Part shown: piece by piece, positions 24,303 to 35,362 of the stretch
Layout of the letters: each line of letters starts with the position of its first letter
How positions within the stretch are numbered: position 1 is the first letter of the stretch
Assembly: GCA_030435675.1 (NCBI GenBank)
Contig: CM059622.1
Coordinates: 7,378,001-7,442,000, forward strand
Direction of reading: 5' to 3'
Source: Steinernema hermaphroditum
Lineage: Eukaryota > Nematoda > Chromadorea > Rhabditida > Steinernematidae
Length of the DNA: 64,000 nucleotides
Translations under genes and position numbers: made by a program
The notes under the pieces: model-generated
The model's input: only the letters and a program-made list of their open reading frames with translations
Database searches by the model: none
Told to the model about the DNA's origin: nothing

Positions 24303-25015
24303 CTAACTAATAATGTTCATGATCTTTTGGTTCAAAGGGTTCTCCGGGGACTTCTGCCACTCCTTCTTCAGAAGCTGGCGAAGCTGAGAAAGCCGAAGGG
24401 TCGGATTCTCCGACTTCAGTCGCGGCATGTTCTTCTCTTCGAAATCGGTGTAAGCGGCGCGCATTCGCTTCTCAGGGTGGCGGTCGCCTTCCTCCACAGT
24501 GGAACTTCCGAGCACACGTATAGCGTCGTCTACGGTACGTGCGGACTCGTTCTCAAGGTCCAGCCGGTTCACATTTTCTGTGATTTCCTCGGCGTCCACG
24601 ACGATCTTCTTGCGCTCCAGTTCGCGCTGCTGCTCCTCCAACTTTTTCTGCAGTTCAGCTATGCGCTTCTGCTGATTAATTTGCGCCTGCGTGACCTTCG
24701 AGGGAGCGGGACGCGCTTTGGCCTGCATGGAGCTCATTTCCTCGTCGTGCGCCGCCTTGCTCTCCTGTTTCCGCTGGACAGCTTCTTGGCGCTTTCTTTC
24801 CGCTTCCTCCTGGAATACTCATCAGAGTGATCAGAGAAGGATGGATGATAACGAGCCTTTCTCTGCTGTTTGCGCGCTTGATTCTTGTCGTCGTCTTGCC
24901 AGTAGGCATCCTCCTCGGCTTTCTTCTTCGCCGCCGCTGTTTGCACCTTCACCTCGTTCTTCCGCTCGCGCGCGGCGGACGCCTTGGAGTTCTCGCCAGT
25001 GAACTTCTTTGGCAT
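24303..25015 (-). CDS. CCDC124: CCDC124 homologue (ribosome-associated, Lso2 type)
   Basis: Small coiled-coil protein; the human and yeast (Lso2) relatives bind idle ribosomes and help restart translation. Two exons give 221 aa: 25015-24857 (53 codons) and 24809-24303 (169 codons with stop). The N-terminus MPKKFTGENSKASAARERK and DAYWQDDDKN match the family. The C-terminal half has ARTVDDAIRVL, DRHPEKRMRAAYTDFEE, MPRLKSENPTLRLSQL and LLKKEWQKSPENPLNQK, all hallmark blocks. Keeping frame between exons requires a 47-nt intron with a GC rather than GT donor (AAG|GCTCGT ... TTCCAG, 24810-24856). It lies 174 bp after mrps-22 on the same strand, with a GGAATTCAG acceptor upstream of the start, and is probably the middle cistron of an operon. 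Confidence 0.92.
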
Positions 25016-25189
25016 GGCTATAAACCTTCACAAGATCAAAAGGCTGAATTCCAACAGATATGGACGTTAAGTATAGCAACGATCGTTTGCAACGCAATAG
25101 ATATAACACAAGCAATGTGAAAAGTCATTTACAACGGCCTAATAAACAACAAAATCAACAATGCCTTCCGTCTCTCGAGCGATGCAATA

Positions 25190-26668
25190 CTATTTTACGC
25201 CGTCGACATCACCATCGGAAGGTTTGTCCTGGGTTCGCCTTCCTCTTCTGCGGCCTCCCTTCCGCGACGCGTTTTTCTCTCCGCTTTCATCTCTGGCAAT
25301 GCGCACTTTGTAGCTGGAAGCCATCTCACCAAGCGGTCCGGATTCGGTCTGAATAGTTTCTGCGTCCATAGATATATGAGACTTCTTGAACAGATCCCTG
25401 CCCATATCAGTAGTGTAACTGTATTCAGATGGTACAGATTTTTCATATCTTCCTTCCGACAGCTTAATTAAGTCATGCAGCTCCTCCTTCAAGCGCTTGT
25501 TCTGTGCGACAAAGTCCTGCAACAGAGGTTATCAACAGCGCTAGTTCGTCCTTACACCCACTTTCACTATCTTCAAGTCGTCGTCTTCCGAGCTGATTGC
25601 CGTTCGCCAGTTGGGATGGATCAATTTCTGCAGCCGAATGAGATTTGCAGCTTCGGGAAGTTTACCGCGACGGGCATAGAAATTCAAAAGCGGAGGCAGA
25701 TCTCCATTCAGTACGACGTAGAAAACAAGCGATCCAAAGTGTCGGGTCGAATAGAGCACATCGAATTTTCCAGCTTTCATAGTGCGGTCAAATACCTCCC
25801 GAGACAACTGAAAATAAAACATAAATTCTTCACACATGATGGTGACAAACCTTGACAAACTCCGGATCATCGGGCTGGTAGAACCAACAAGCCCAGTCCA
25901 TAACGAATTCGTGACGGTTCAGATTCAAAGCGTTCTAAAAAGCTCACAAACGTCAGATATAAGTTATTACCACTCACCCCCAGAGCAGGATCGGAGAACA
26001 CCGAGGGCGGAACAACGGGCCTGTGGGGCTGCTCGTAGTAAATGCGGTTCATCCGATCGTGTTCCTCGGGAGTAGCTGTCCGCAGGGTACCATCACTTTC
26101 ACGCACAACGACAGTACGGTCCTGATCGGTGGCGTCGAAAGTAATATCGGTGAAGACAAATCGAGATTCGTCGAACTTGGCGATTTCGGAATCGACAGAG
26201 AGCACTTCAAACGACCCTTCGCCACGCGGTTCTTTCAAAGGAACAAACTGTAGGAAGTGAACGGCGTCGTTGCGCATTCTATCGAGGGTCCAAAACGAAT
26301 TGAGTAGAAATGCATCTCACGAAGAAGCGACCTTACATTCTGATACATTTTGTCGGTCATCAGAGCATAGTGTGACCTCTCCTGGCGCCCTATCTTACGC
26401 TCTGCGAAAACTTTTGACTCGAGATCCATGCCGGTGAGTTGTTTTAGCAACGACTGTATATCGGGGTTGATGAAAAGGCTCTCGACATCGGCATTATCCC
26501 TCGACAACTGCACATCTTTGCTGAAAAGGGACTGTAATAGTCTGAAAGCAAAGTATAAACTGACCTTGTGGGCTTCAGCCAAGCAGATGACGAGGACGGT
26601 CGCAGTGAGAAGAGAAGGCTGCTCCGTAGAAGCTGCGTGCTTTTCAGCATTCGGTGCACCGAGATCAT
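25190..26668 (-). CDS. mrps-22: mitochondrial small ribosomal subunit protein mS22 (MRPS22)
   Basis: Metazoan-specific protein of the mitochondrial small ribosomal subunit. The start MISVHRMLKSTQLLRSSLLF is basic and hydrophobic like a mitochondrial presequence. A TTTCAG acceptor touches the ATG, so the mRNA is probably trans-spliced there. Family blocks include SLLKQLTGMDLESKVFAERK, RFVFTDITFDATDQDRTVVV, REPSGTL-like RESDGTLRTATPEEHDRMNR, GKFDVLYSTRHFGSLVFYVV and NLIRLQKLIHP. The C-terminus is Lys/Arg/Gly rich (KGGRRRGRRTQDK). It is the first gene of the mrps-22/CCDC124/UBL7 group and shares a 282-bp region with a divergent gene starting at 26951, so that interval should hold promoters for both transcription units. 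Confidence 0.92.
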
Positions 26669-26950
26669 CTGAAACCAGGCGTCTGAATACAGCGCACGCA
26701 GACGGTACGCAGAGTCATTCTCCACGGATGCAGAGCAGATAGTCGGCTGGTCGTTAATCGAGTGCCTAGGCGATTCAACAAAAGTTGGCGCCGCTCAAGA
26801 AACAAACAGTTCGTAATCAGCAAAGACATTTCAGCGCCCAATGGAGTCGCTGTATCTGGTGAGGCCCACTCTAGTAAAATGATGATGATTGTATTGTAAT
26901 TACTGGCTTGCGGGAACACAAGTATCTGTCTTGCACTGATAGTAACTTCT

Positions 26951-27680
26951 ATGGGATTATGCGTGACGCGCGATAAGGACGCTGGATGGAAGAAGAACAA
27001 GAACAAGAAGACGCCGATTACGAAACAACGCGATGCTGCGAAGGAGAAAAAGTCCACGACAATAAAAACAACGAACGCGAATTTGGATAAGCCCTCCAAT
27101 GAGGAGCTTCAACGTAAACAAAACGGTCCTAATTCATTTGAAGACAGCGCACCTCTGGACACAAAAGTTAAAGAAAAAACCGCAAATAGAGTGAAGCAGG
27201 AAAAGTCCCAGGATGCCAACACTCCCGTTTGCACCGACGGTACGATCCCGATCTCTGGCGTCAAAAGTAATGTAAGCACTCCATTTGAAGACAACGCATT
27301 CTTGGAGACGAAGGATAAAGAAAAGACCGCACATCAAACGAAGGAGGAGAAGCCGAAGAATATCAAGATAAAGAATGAAGAAAAGAAGCGAAGTGGGGAT
27401 GCCCGCAAGAAGATGATGAAGAAGGACGAAGATCTGTATCCGAAAGTCCGGGAACCCACTGGATCAGAGCGTAAGAGAAAGAAGGCAGCTTTGGAAGCGT
27501 CGCGGAAAAAGAAAATCGCCGACGGATTCTACCAAGTAGGAAACCTTTCTCTCCCGGCGAATTTTTTATTTTTCATTTCAGTCGAGCTCAGACGTGGATG
27601 ACACTTTGGAAGCTATCGGGAGCCTTAAACCAGAAGAAAGTGATGTCAATAAAACTTCGCAGTCGGAGAAGCCTTGGTGA
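26951..27680 (+). CDS. lysine-rich protein of unknown function
   Basis: Two exons in phase (26951-27535, 27582-27680) give 227 aa. About a quarter of residues are Lys and there is no recognisable domain. The N-terminus MGLCVTRDK fits an N-myristoylation pattern (Gly2, Thr6), with Cys4 as a possible palmitoylation site. Two similar segments (about residues 57-70 and 112-126) share F-E-D-x-A-x-L-(D/E)-T-K and K-E-K-T-A, suggesting an internal duplication. The end is acidic and Ser-rich (SSSDVDDTLEAIGSLKPEES). AATAAA begins two bases after the stop codon, so the 3' UTR is almost absent. It starts divergently from mrps-22 and is followed 262 bp later by mcrs-1 on the same strand. I do not recognise the family. 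Confidence 0.75.
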
Positions 27681-27681
27681 A

Positions 27682-27687
27682 AATAAA
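27682..27687 (+). terminator. poly(A) signal immediately after stop codon
   Basis: AATAAA starts two bases past the TGA of the lysine-rich gene, implying a 3' UTR of about 15-25 nt. Such compact ends occur in nematode operons upstream of a second cistron; mcrs-1 follows. Confidence 0.6.
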
Positions 27688-27942
27688 ACTTCCACGAACT
27701 GTTCAAGGGGATAGTGGGTCTCGGAGCGCATGTCTGTGAGCAATGCCAATGACGCCACTGGCTCTGTTGTACGCGCCATGCCGGATTAGCGTCGATTTCT
27801 GGTAGATCTATTTCTGATCCTCTCTGCTTCTGTAGGGCAGCGGGGGAAGCAGGGGGAACAATGTGGCTGTCGCGGGGAAGGTTATTTCCACACGCATAAT
27901 CGGGAGAAAAACAAAAGTTCGTACATTCGGTCGCGGCGCGCG

Positions 27943-29881
27943 ATGTCGTCGACGGAAAACGGTAAAAGCGTCCATTTCAGCGAAATGCCCGGCGAGGAGG
28001 ATTCCAAGCCACAGTTCCCTCCGGCGATGACCGTTGACGGGGCTGCCGCTCTCGGAGCGCCGGGAATGGCTTTGCTGGGTGCGTCGGATCCGAGCGCATC
28101 CTTGGAATCCCCGGCGAAGCCCGCTCGGGGGATGAAAAGGTGTTGTACTTGTTTATTTGTGTGTCTTCATCGAGCTATGCTCTCTATGACAGTCGTTTCT
28201 ATTGGTATTGTTCCAGAGATCGCGCCGCCACCATGCCGTCCGAAGAAAAACGGAGTCGTCGTTCGACGCGGGAAATCAAACGACCGAAATTTGACGACGA
28301 AATTGTGGATAGTTCCGCGACGCTAAAGACTCATCCTCGGAGAAAGACCGCCGCTGAACGCCAAACGGTGAGAAGAGTAGTCACGCCCGAAGTTACAGTA
28401 AGTTACGGTATGCAACTTCTGAAGTAACGACGATATCGATTAATAGGATAAGAACGAAATCCAAGCGGCACCCCGGCCAGTCAGAAAAAAGCCCGTTCGC
28501 CACCTGGAGCCCCTTCCGATCACTTCACCCCCCTCTGTCAGCGTGATTCCTTCGATGGCTAAAATGTCTTCCATCCCCACTCCACAGTCGGCATCGTCAA
28601 GACGTCGGACAGCGGCTTCTGTGAATCGCGAGCCCACAAAACCAACGGAACTGTCGGCGAATGAGGTCGTCGCCAGGGCCAAGCACAGCGACTTCTCAAA
28701 GAAGTGGACGACAGCCGACGACGTTCTTCTGATCGGGGCTGTGACTCATGTAAAAGTGCACCTATCTCTAGATGGACCTTAATGCTTAAATCTTTAGGTT
28801 AATGACTTGAAATTTGTCCATGCGGCCACAAAGTTCTCCTCATCTATGTCGCTGGCCGAAATAGAAGAACGTTGGTACCAGCTCATGTATTGCGATACGT
28901 TCAGCAAAATGGCCAAGAAGCGGATGAGCTCTCTATCCCGCGAGGAAGTGCGCAATGTTCTGGGACGGCTACCGTACTCGAAGGCCGAAGAGGCGATCAT
29001 AGCACAACTTGGCGTCACTGAGCCGGCGGACTGCACCTTCGAGCAAGTGCTCCACTCAAACGCCGACGTGTTCCACTACGCGCGCACACCACATCTTCTC
29101 CGAAATCACTGGCGTACGCTCTTCCATTGGTGTTTGCTGAAAGATCAGAAGGTTCGGCTCATGCTTTGAAACGTTCTAACTTTATTGTTTTCAGAATTCC
29201 AATGAACGATTAACCTACAATTCCGAAGTCAACTTTGACATCCACGCTGACGTCCGGAAGCCACGTCAAATCACAGACGAAGCTATTATACTCGGAAGTG
29301 AGCAGTACGTTAACTCCAGAGATCCCGTGCGCACCGTAGCGTTAACTGGTAGTATTTCTCCGGACTTCAAGGATCTCAGCGTCTTAGCCGTTCTCCGAGG
29401 GAAAATCTGCATGTTCGAGATCCGTAACACCAAAGTTCTCATGGGAAGGTCGACCAGCAACCATCAGGTTGACGTGAATCTAACACTCGAGGGACCCAGC
29501 GATGCCATCAGCAGGAAACAAGCGACTCTCACATTTGACAACGAGCAGCGCAAGTTTATGCTTCTCAACATCGGCAAGCGCAGCATCATCGTCGACGGAA
29601 AGTGTGTCAACCAAGGTGATAAGGTCCCGCTGCTTCCCGACTCAAAACTCGAAATCGCCCTTGTCAATTTGCGCTTTGTGCCCAACGAAGACGCCATTGC
29701 GCTGATGACGCGTTCACGGACGACGGCAGCTGGCTCTGCCGATCGCTACACCAACGTGATGAGCGTCTCCGGACACAGATCCATGCAGCATCAGATGGCC
29801 AGTGGCGGTTCGTCGACAGTCGTGCTCGAGAGCGCTCGCGTCCCTCTCTGCAAAAGCCATAGTCAGGAAGGTCCCTACTGA
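27943..29881 (+). CDS. mcrs-1: microspherule protein 1 homologue (MCRS1), FHA domain
   Basis: Nuclear FHA protein; animal MCRS1 is a subunit of INO80 and NSL chromatin complexes and also protects spindle microtubule minus ends. Five exons in phase: 27943-28139, 28217-28397, 28447-28749, 28798-29151 and 29195-29881 (573 aa). The N-terminal part is Ser/Pro/Arg rich. The MCRS_N domain is clear: [60 protein letters not shown] and [20 protein letters not shown]. The C-terminal FHA domain begins [20 protein letters not shown] and has [30 protein letters not shown] and [12 protein letters not shown], retaining the G-R-S and S-R-K-Q residues that bind phosphothreonine. It may be the second cistron of an operon with the lysine-rich gene, with a TTCTGTAG acceptor near 27834. 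Confidence 0.93.
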
Positions 29882-30022
29882 CTACCATCATGATCTTCCG
29901 CCGCTGTAGACAATGCGGGTATTTCGTCTCCAGCCATGTCCACGTTGTCCTCTTAGCTGTTACTGTATCACTATGTACATAAAACAATCCACTGCTACAG
30001 GTTGTGCTCGAAAACGAAATAC

Positions 30023-30028
30023 TTTATT
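30023..30028 (-). terminator. poly(A) signal of eat-16
   Basis: TTTATT on the + strand reads AATAAA for the minus-strand RGS gene, about 50 bp past its proposed stop codon. mcrs-1 ends at 29881 from the other side, so the genes converge within about 200 bp. Confidence 0.6.
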
Positions 30029-30078
30029 GAGTCGTCCTCTTTGAAAGCGGAAACTGTTTCGCGCGGACGTTTCGACGT

Positions 30079-32267
30079 TCATCGTCCGATACTCAAAGTG
30101 ACATAGTTCACCGGCGTTGGATCGAGCCCCAGAGGCGAAAGCCCGGCCGCGGCAAACGCGCGACTTATTTGCAAACTCGGGGAGAAGTCTTGTCGTGGGA
30201 GGGGAGGGGAGGAATTTACAGGGAATAAGGCCAAATAGACGTTTTCGCGTTGGCGGCTTTGAGACGGGCAGTAGAAGGCGGCGTCGGCGGGCGCCGTGGC
30301 GCTTCTGTGACGTGCTATTGGGGCGATGTAGGCACCTCGGGAACCGTGGGGATTGTCGCTACTGATTCTGGCGGAATCCTAGAGAGCGTTGCAGAGGCGG
30401 GCGCGCTCCGCTCACCTTTGCGATTGAGCTTTGAGAGGTAGTGAGTCGGAGCTGAGCTGCTTCGGCAGTGAGTTGTGCGAGTTGTCGTCGCGGCTCATCT
30501 TGTGTTTCGTCGTCAGCGGTGTCTTCTTCTGGTTCCGAAGTTCCGCCAGAGACGTACCGAACACGAAGTTTCGCCAGCCGAGACGACGTGAACCTGTAGA
30601 GAAGAGGTTCACATCAGGGGATTGGGGGTACTGTAGGAGGAAGCCCACTAGACCTTTTTCTTTGTAAAGTTCAGCCAAAAGTTTTGCAATTAGATTTCGG
30701 AAAAAAAAGCGACGAGAAAATATCGATTTTTCGGGAGAAAAGCCTCAAACACTAATGCGCTTTTGGGAATGAATCGAGAAGAGAGCGATTACGGTATCAG
30801 AGATCGTGCTCACCTTGCTGCTGGGCAGCACTCAGAACTCCTTTGTAGATCTGGGAGCGGATGAAACGCGGATAGGAGTCTTTGCTCATGAGGGTGAAGA
30901 CGTGCTCCTCGGCCGGCGAGAAGGCGTACCTTCTGGGGAGAGACTCGTCTTCGAGGGAGCGGAGGGTGGCTTCGAGCGTCCTGGAGTCGACGTTCACCTG
31001 GCAGGGCGCGCCGCTGGCGAGGAACTCGTCATGGATGTGCCGTGCTTTGTCTTCGACCTGCTCGTTCGGGGAGAACTTGAGGTCCTGGATGGCCATCCAG
31101 AAGCGGATGTTCTCCGAGGAGAACTCCGACTCGAGGAACGTCTCCAGCACTTGTCTTCCGATCGGGTCCCGTACCAACTCTTGGACGCTGAGGCCCCACC
31201 GTTTGACGCGTTTCTCCGTGGGGACTTCCACTCTGAAACAGACTCTGTTCGAGGAAGCCTTCGGAAGAGAAATTGAGTGTGGCAGGTACCCCAAAAAGGT
31301 CGTACTTCTTCTACCTTCAAAAACCTCAGTTTCAAAGCTTTTGTGTCGCTTAATAGATCAAAAAAGGAGTTGTAGTATACGAATACTGGTGCAGTCAGAA
31401 TAGAAATGCCGGAATGTGGAGTAGAAAATAGAATAAAAACTCACGTGTCCGTATTTAATACCCATAATGCGGTGTCGTCCGAGATCCAGGGGTTGCTCGG
31501 CTGACAAGAAGTGATGAAAGGGTCGTAGTCGTGGAGCTGTTCGCACCATGCGACCATCCTGAAGTGGGCTTAAGAAGTCGTTCGGACGGGGTGACTCACG
31601 TTTCGCTGGCTTTCATGGCTTTCAGCCACGGCTTCGTCTTGATGGAGAACCTGAGGCGTGCGATCTGCTGTTGGATGTGCTGGACCGTCCGTCTCCGGAG
31701 GCGTTTTTCGGCCTTTTGGAAGGGCTGCTCGAGGCAGTTCGGCTGGCCGGGCCTTCGGCAGTGCCAGAAGGCGCGCTCCTCGCTGTCAAAGACGGCCTTA
31801 TCGATCTTCTTCTTCTCCTTGTGTGACTTGTGCTGCAGGTCGGCCTGCGCCTTCACGAAGGGCCACATGTGGCCGAGGAGCTCGGCTAGCCGGTTGTACT
31901 CCTCTACCTCGTCTTCGTCGAAGCCGTGCTTCCGGTCGTTGCGGAGGAGGCGTTTGTTCAGGTAGATGGCGTACTCGACGTTGTCGGCATGCTGCGCGTG
32001 GGAGGGCCAGAAGTACGGCCTCTGCAGCCTGTAGAGGGTGTTGTCGTCGCGGACCACGGAGGCGTGCTCGATCACCGGGAAGAGGTAGCCGTGCTGGAGC
32101 AGGAGGGTGGCGATGTGGAGCGCCTCCGTGGGGTCGTCGAGGCGAAGCACCTCCTGAAGGGAGAGGACGAGCGCCTGGCCCGTCAGGGCCTGGGGGCACG
32201 CCACCCGAAAGTACTTGTGGGTCCGCAGCGGCGCCATCTCCGCCAGACGCAGCGACAACGCATCCAG
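30079..32267 (-). CDS. eat-16: R7-family RGS protein (DEP, GGL, RGS), EAT-16 type; 5' end not found
   Basis: GTPase-activating protein for G-alpha subunits; C. elegans EAT-16 restrains Gq signalling at synapses together with a G-beta-5 partner. Exons in phase: 32267-31600, 31558-31445, 31232-30814, 30593-30416 and 30304-30079. Domains in order: DEP ([33 protein letters not shown]), R7 linker ([20 protein letters not shown]), a GGL helix ([20 protein letters not shown]) and its tail ([13 protein letters not shown]). The RGS domain has [39 protein letters not shown] and [18 protein letters not shown]. The last two exons add about 130 residues beyond the RGS domain ([13 protein letters not shown] and a Pro/Ser-rich end). 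The first exon enters at an acceptor (CTTTCAG), so the start codon lies farther right and was not identified. EGL-10 is the alternative; EAT-16 is favoured by adjacency to ocrl-1 remembered from C. elegans. Confidence 0.85.
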
Positions 32268-33983
32268 CTGAAAGAAGCACATGTAGAAGTCGGAATGGGC
32301 CTCCGAAGAGGGGACGAAGGCCGTGGAGTGACAGATGCTAATTGGCTCTGACGACACCGTGGCCAATTAGGACCACAGAGGTTTCCAATTTAGGCACGTT
32401 TCGGGAGTTGGCGAATGACGTCAAAGTGCGCGGAACCGAGGCAATTACCGCTCGACAGAGTGGTTAGCAAGAGATGTCAAAACGTGGAGAGTTTGCAGAA
32501 GAGCAGCTTCCCGATTCCCGGAGCGGGTAGTTCGAACTCAACCCAGAACGGCCTCTGGAGCGCGCCTCAGAGCGCTTTTTGGGCTCAGCGAGAGGGGGAA
32601 GTTTAGCTGGGGTTAACGATGGATACCATATATCCCCTCCGGCATAGGGGCTAATCATCCCGCTCCACGTCCAACGCCCGACTCTCACCCTAATCGGGAG
32701 AGGGAGAGGACGTCGCAAAAAAAGAAGCCGAATGCGCGGCCACAGAGAGAACGAGAAGGGAGAGAACGAGGATGCCGTGGCGCGTGGGCTCCGCGGCTGC
32801 TTGGCCGAGAGCGTGTGGCCCAGCAACTATCGATCGCGAAGTGCTGGAGCTCCGAACTGCCAACTAGCCAACATCGACCAAATACACAAACAACACCAAA
32901 TCGGCTGATCACCACCCTCTACACAACGCCGAAATCCCCGAGAGATTACGGTTTCAGACACCAGTGTTGCGATTACGGTAGTGTGGATAATTCGGGGCGA
33001 AGCGCCGTCGGAACGGCCAGGAAACAATACTGGAAGAGAGGATTCGGGGTGGCAGGGAATAAACAGCGATGGCGAGCAATCCACGGAAGGGAAACGGACT
33101 GGAGAGGAAAGGACGGTGAAAAGGACGTCGGCGAAGGCGACGAATCGAGAACGAGCAGCTCGTGTGGAGAGAATCAAAGGCCCTCAAAAACTTCGCCTCG
33201 CGGCATTTAACGATGCCGTAAACGGCGAAAATCCAAATCGGAGGGGCGCGACACGATAGAACGAACGCATGAGATTACTGTACGAAGCTTTGGGAAGCCA
33301 ACAAGGGGACGATGTGATCCTCACAACCAAATAAAAATGGGAAAACAGAGGAAGGTCGCCTCCCGAGATTACGGATTTGTGCAAACGTCTTCAGAGCCGT
33401 GACCCTTGGGAGACCCGGAGTTGGGGTGCATCTGCTCCTCCGCCTGATCGGAGCCTCTTTGGACTCGTCTGCGCATCTCATTTGAGTCACTCACACGATG
33501 GGGGACAATAATGGAAATATCTACCTTTGCCAGAGTACAGGATGTCATGCCGCCTGGGCGAAATAGCCGCGGATAGAGCGTGCAGACACGAGAGGCTGCC
33601 TCGCTCGCACCACACCCATTGAATGATTTCCGAAGGAGCGGAGACACACAGTGCTTTTCTCTCTGTTTCTCTAACCAAACGTCGGGCGCGACGTCCCTCG
33701 CATCCCCGGCAGTTGGGGAGGCAGGCGCTGAGTCGAGCCAACGCAAGGAGACAACATGCTGAATCGACTGAACGTAGATGAGTCCGAGTACTTATACCAC
33801 CACCGCACCGATCTTTCCTACTCCAAACTTCCTCAACCGGATCCCCCTCATCATACCGTATTGCCGTTAGATTCAGTATTTTTAGTAGCCTGAAATATTA
33901 TCGTGCTTATAATATCGTTTACATAGACATTTAAAACATATACATGTGCGTGTAACGAAATCCCGAATTCCCAAAACGCTGTA
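32268..33983. other. eat-16 5' region and SYAP1 3' flank
   Basis: Should hold the missing first exon(s) and promoter of eat-16; none could be recognised with confidence. Four GATTACGG/GATTACTG motifs lie at 32944, 32971, 33272 and 33367. The sequence shifts from GC-rich near 32300-32800 to AT-richer toward 33980, matching the composition of the flanking genes. Confidence 0.4.
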
Positions 33984-35098
33984 TCACTTGCCGTCGTCCA
34001 GTTCTTCGTTAATCATATCTTCAATCTCCTTCTCCCAGTTTTCATCCTTTCCCGTTTCCCCCTTGACCAGCTCGAACTCAGCGATCTCACTAGCAAGCTC
34101 CTGTTCCCAATCTGTATATACGAATTATTTGCTGATGGGACGAATCTAAAGCTTACCGTCACTCTTCCACTCGTCCATCTTCTCCTTCAAGGCGCGAATC
34201 TTCTCTTGGCGATCACTGTCTTCGGAACTGGCAGGCGATTCCGTAGCAGCAGCTTCCATCCCGTCTGATTGATTCTTCTTGATTTCTTCACCGCTGGTCT
34301 GAGCAACTTCGGCATCACTGGACTGCTGTGTTTCCTTGCGTTCCTCATTTCCTGACCCTTCGCCCGAAAGGGATTTGCGAATAAGCGAACAACGGTAGAA
34401 GTAGTTGGTCCAAAACTGCTCTTCCGTTAACCTAAAAAACTGCACGATTAGTCAACCCTCACTGCACGCATAAACCAACTCTTTAGGAACCAACTGATAG
34501 CGGATTTTGTTAAGATTTGGGTCATTTTGCAATAGAGCGGCAGCAGTCTTCCTGTACGCCTCCAGGTCAAACTTGGTGTCACTGGGAGGGGCTCGCAGGA
34601 AATTGCGGGAGTCAAACGATAATGCCATTATCTGCTTCTTGGCGATAGCTCTCTCGGGAACATCATCCCACGGCATCGCACAATCCGAAGACTTCGTCTC
34701 ATTTTCGTCCAACTGTTTCATAAAATCTGACTGTTCCCGATCGAACTCTCCGAGGAAACTCTGTCTGGTTTGCTCTTGAACAATATCCTTAAGCTTGGAA
34801 GCAGTCTCCGTCGCCGATTTCGTGGCCTTCTTAGCGTACGATGCGAAAGATCCTGCAAAACAGATCTATACATGAAGCGCAAAGGGAAAAACAGCCCACT
34901 TCCCCACACACTGCCATTCTCCTTCGCTTTGTTAAAAAAGTCCGAAACGGACGGCGGGATCGTAATTGAGGTTGTCTGCTCCTCCTCAGCTTCCCCAGCT
35001 TCTGTTTTCGTTCCTTTTTCGTCTTCTGGGGCTTCATCCTCGGGCGGAATATACATCATGGCCGATACCTTCTTGCTTGCCTCACTGAGCCAATTCAT
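33984..35098 (-). CDS. SYAP1: synapse-associated protein 1 (SYAP1/SAP47) homologue, BSD domain
   Basis: BSD-domain protein; Drosophila SAP47 is presynaptic and vertebrate SYAP1 has been linked to Akt signalling. Start MNWLSEASKKVSAMMYIP. Matches to the family are FASYAKKATKSATETASKLK (amphipathic helix), GEFDREQSDFMKQLDE, VPERAIAKKQIMALSFDSRN and FLRAPPSDTKFDLEAYRKT. The BSD core is RYQLVPKELV followed by LTEEQFWTNYFYRCSLI. The C-terminal signature is DWEQELASEIAEFEL and DENWEKEIEDMINEE. A GTTTTAG acceptor lies 12 nt before the ATG. It is 264 bp downstream of ocrl-1 on the same strand. An open frame continues upstream through a hydrophobic stretch (IPLLAVITVIAVLGTVA), so a longer membrane-anchored isoform from an unspliced leader is possible but less likely. 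Confidence 0.9.
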
Positions 35099-35362
35099 AG
35101 CCACTGTTCCTAAAACGGCAATAACAGTTATCACAGCCAACAGAGGGATATCCACGTAGATCCATTGGCTTACAACCACAAAACAATCATCATATCTCAC
35201 AAAGCTGCAAAACTTTAACAATTTAACATGAACAATATAATTATACAGCCAAAACAAGAAAACGTGCTAATCGCGTATCATCACACGTCGTAAGTGATCA
35301 TTCCAGGGCACTGACGCAACAGTCAGGATGGCACTTTGTTCGGATTTGTAAAGCATTCGGAT

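Noticed and set aside
35099..35257. N-terminal transmembrane extension of SYAP1
   Set aside because: The hydrophobic open frame is upstream of a good splice acceptor, and the family normally lacks a membrane segment, so it is more likely intercistronic sequence.
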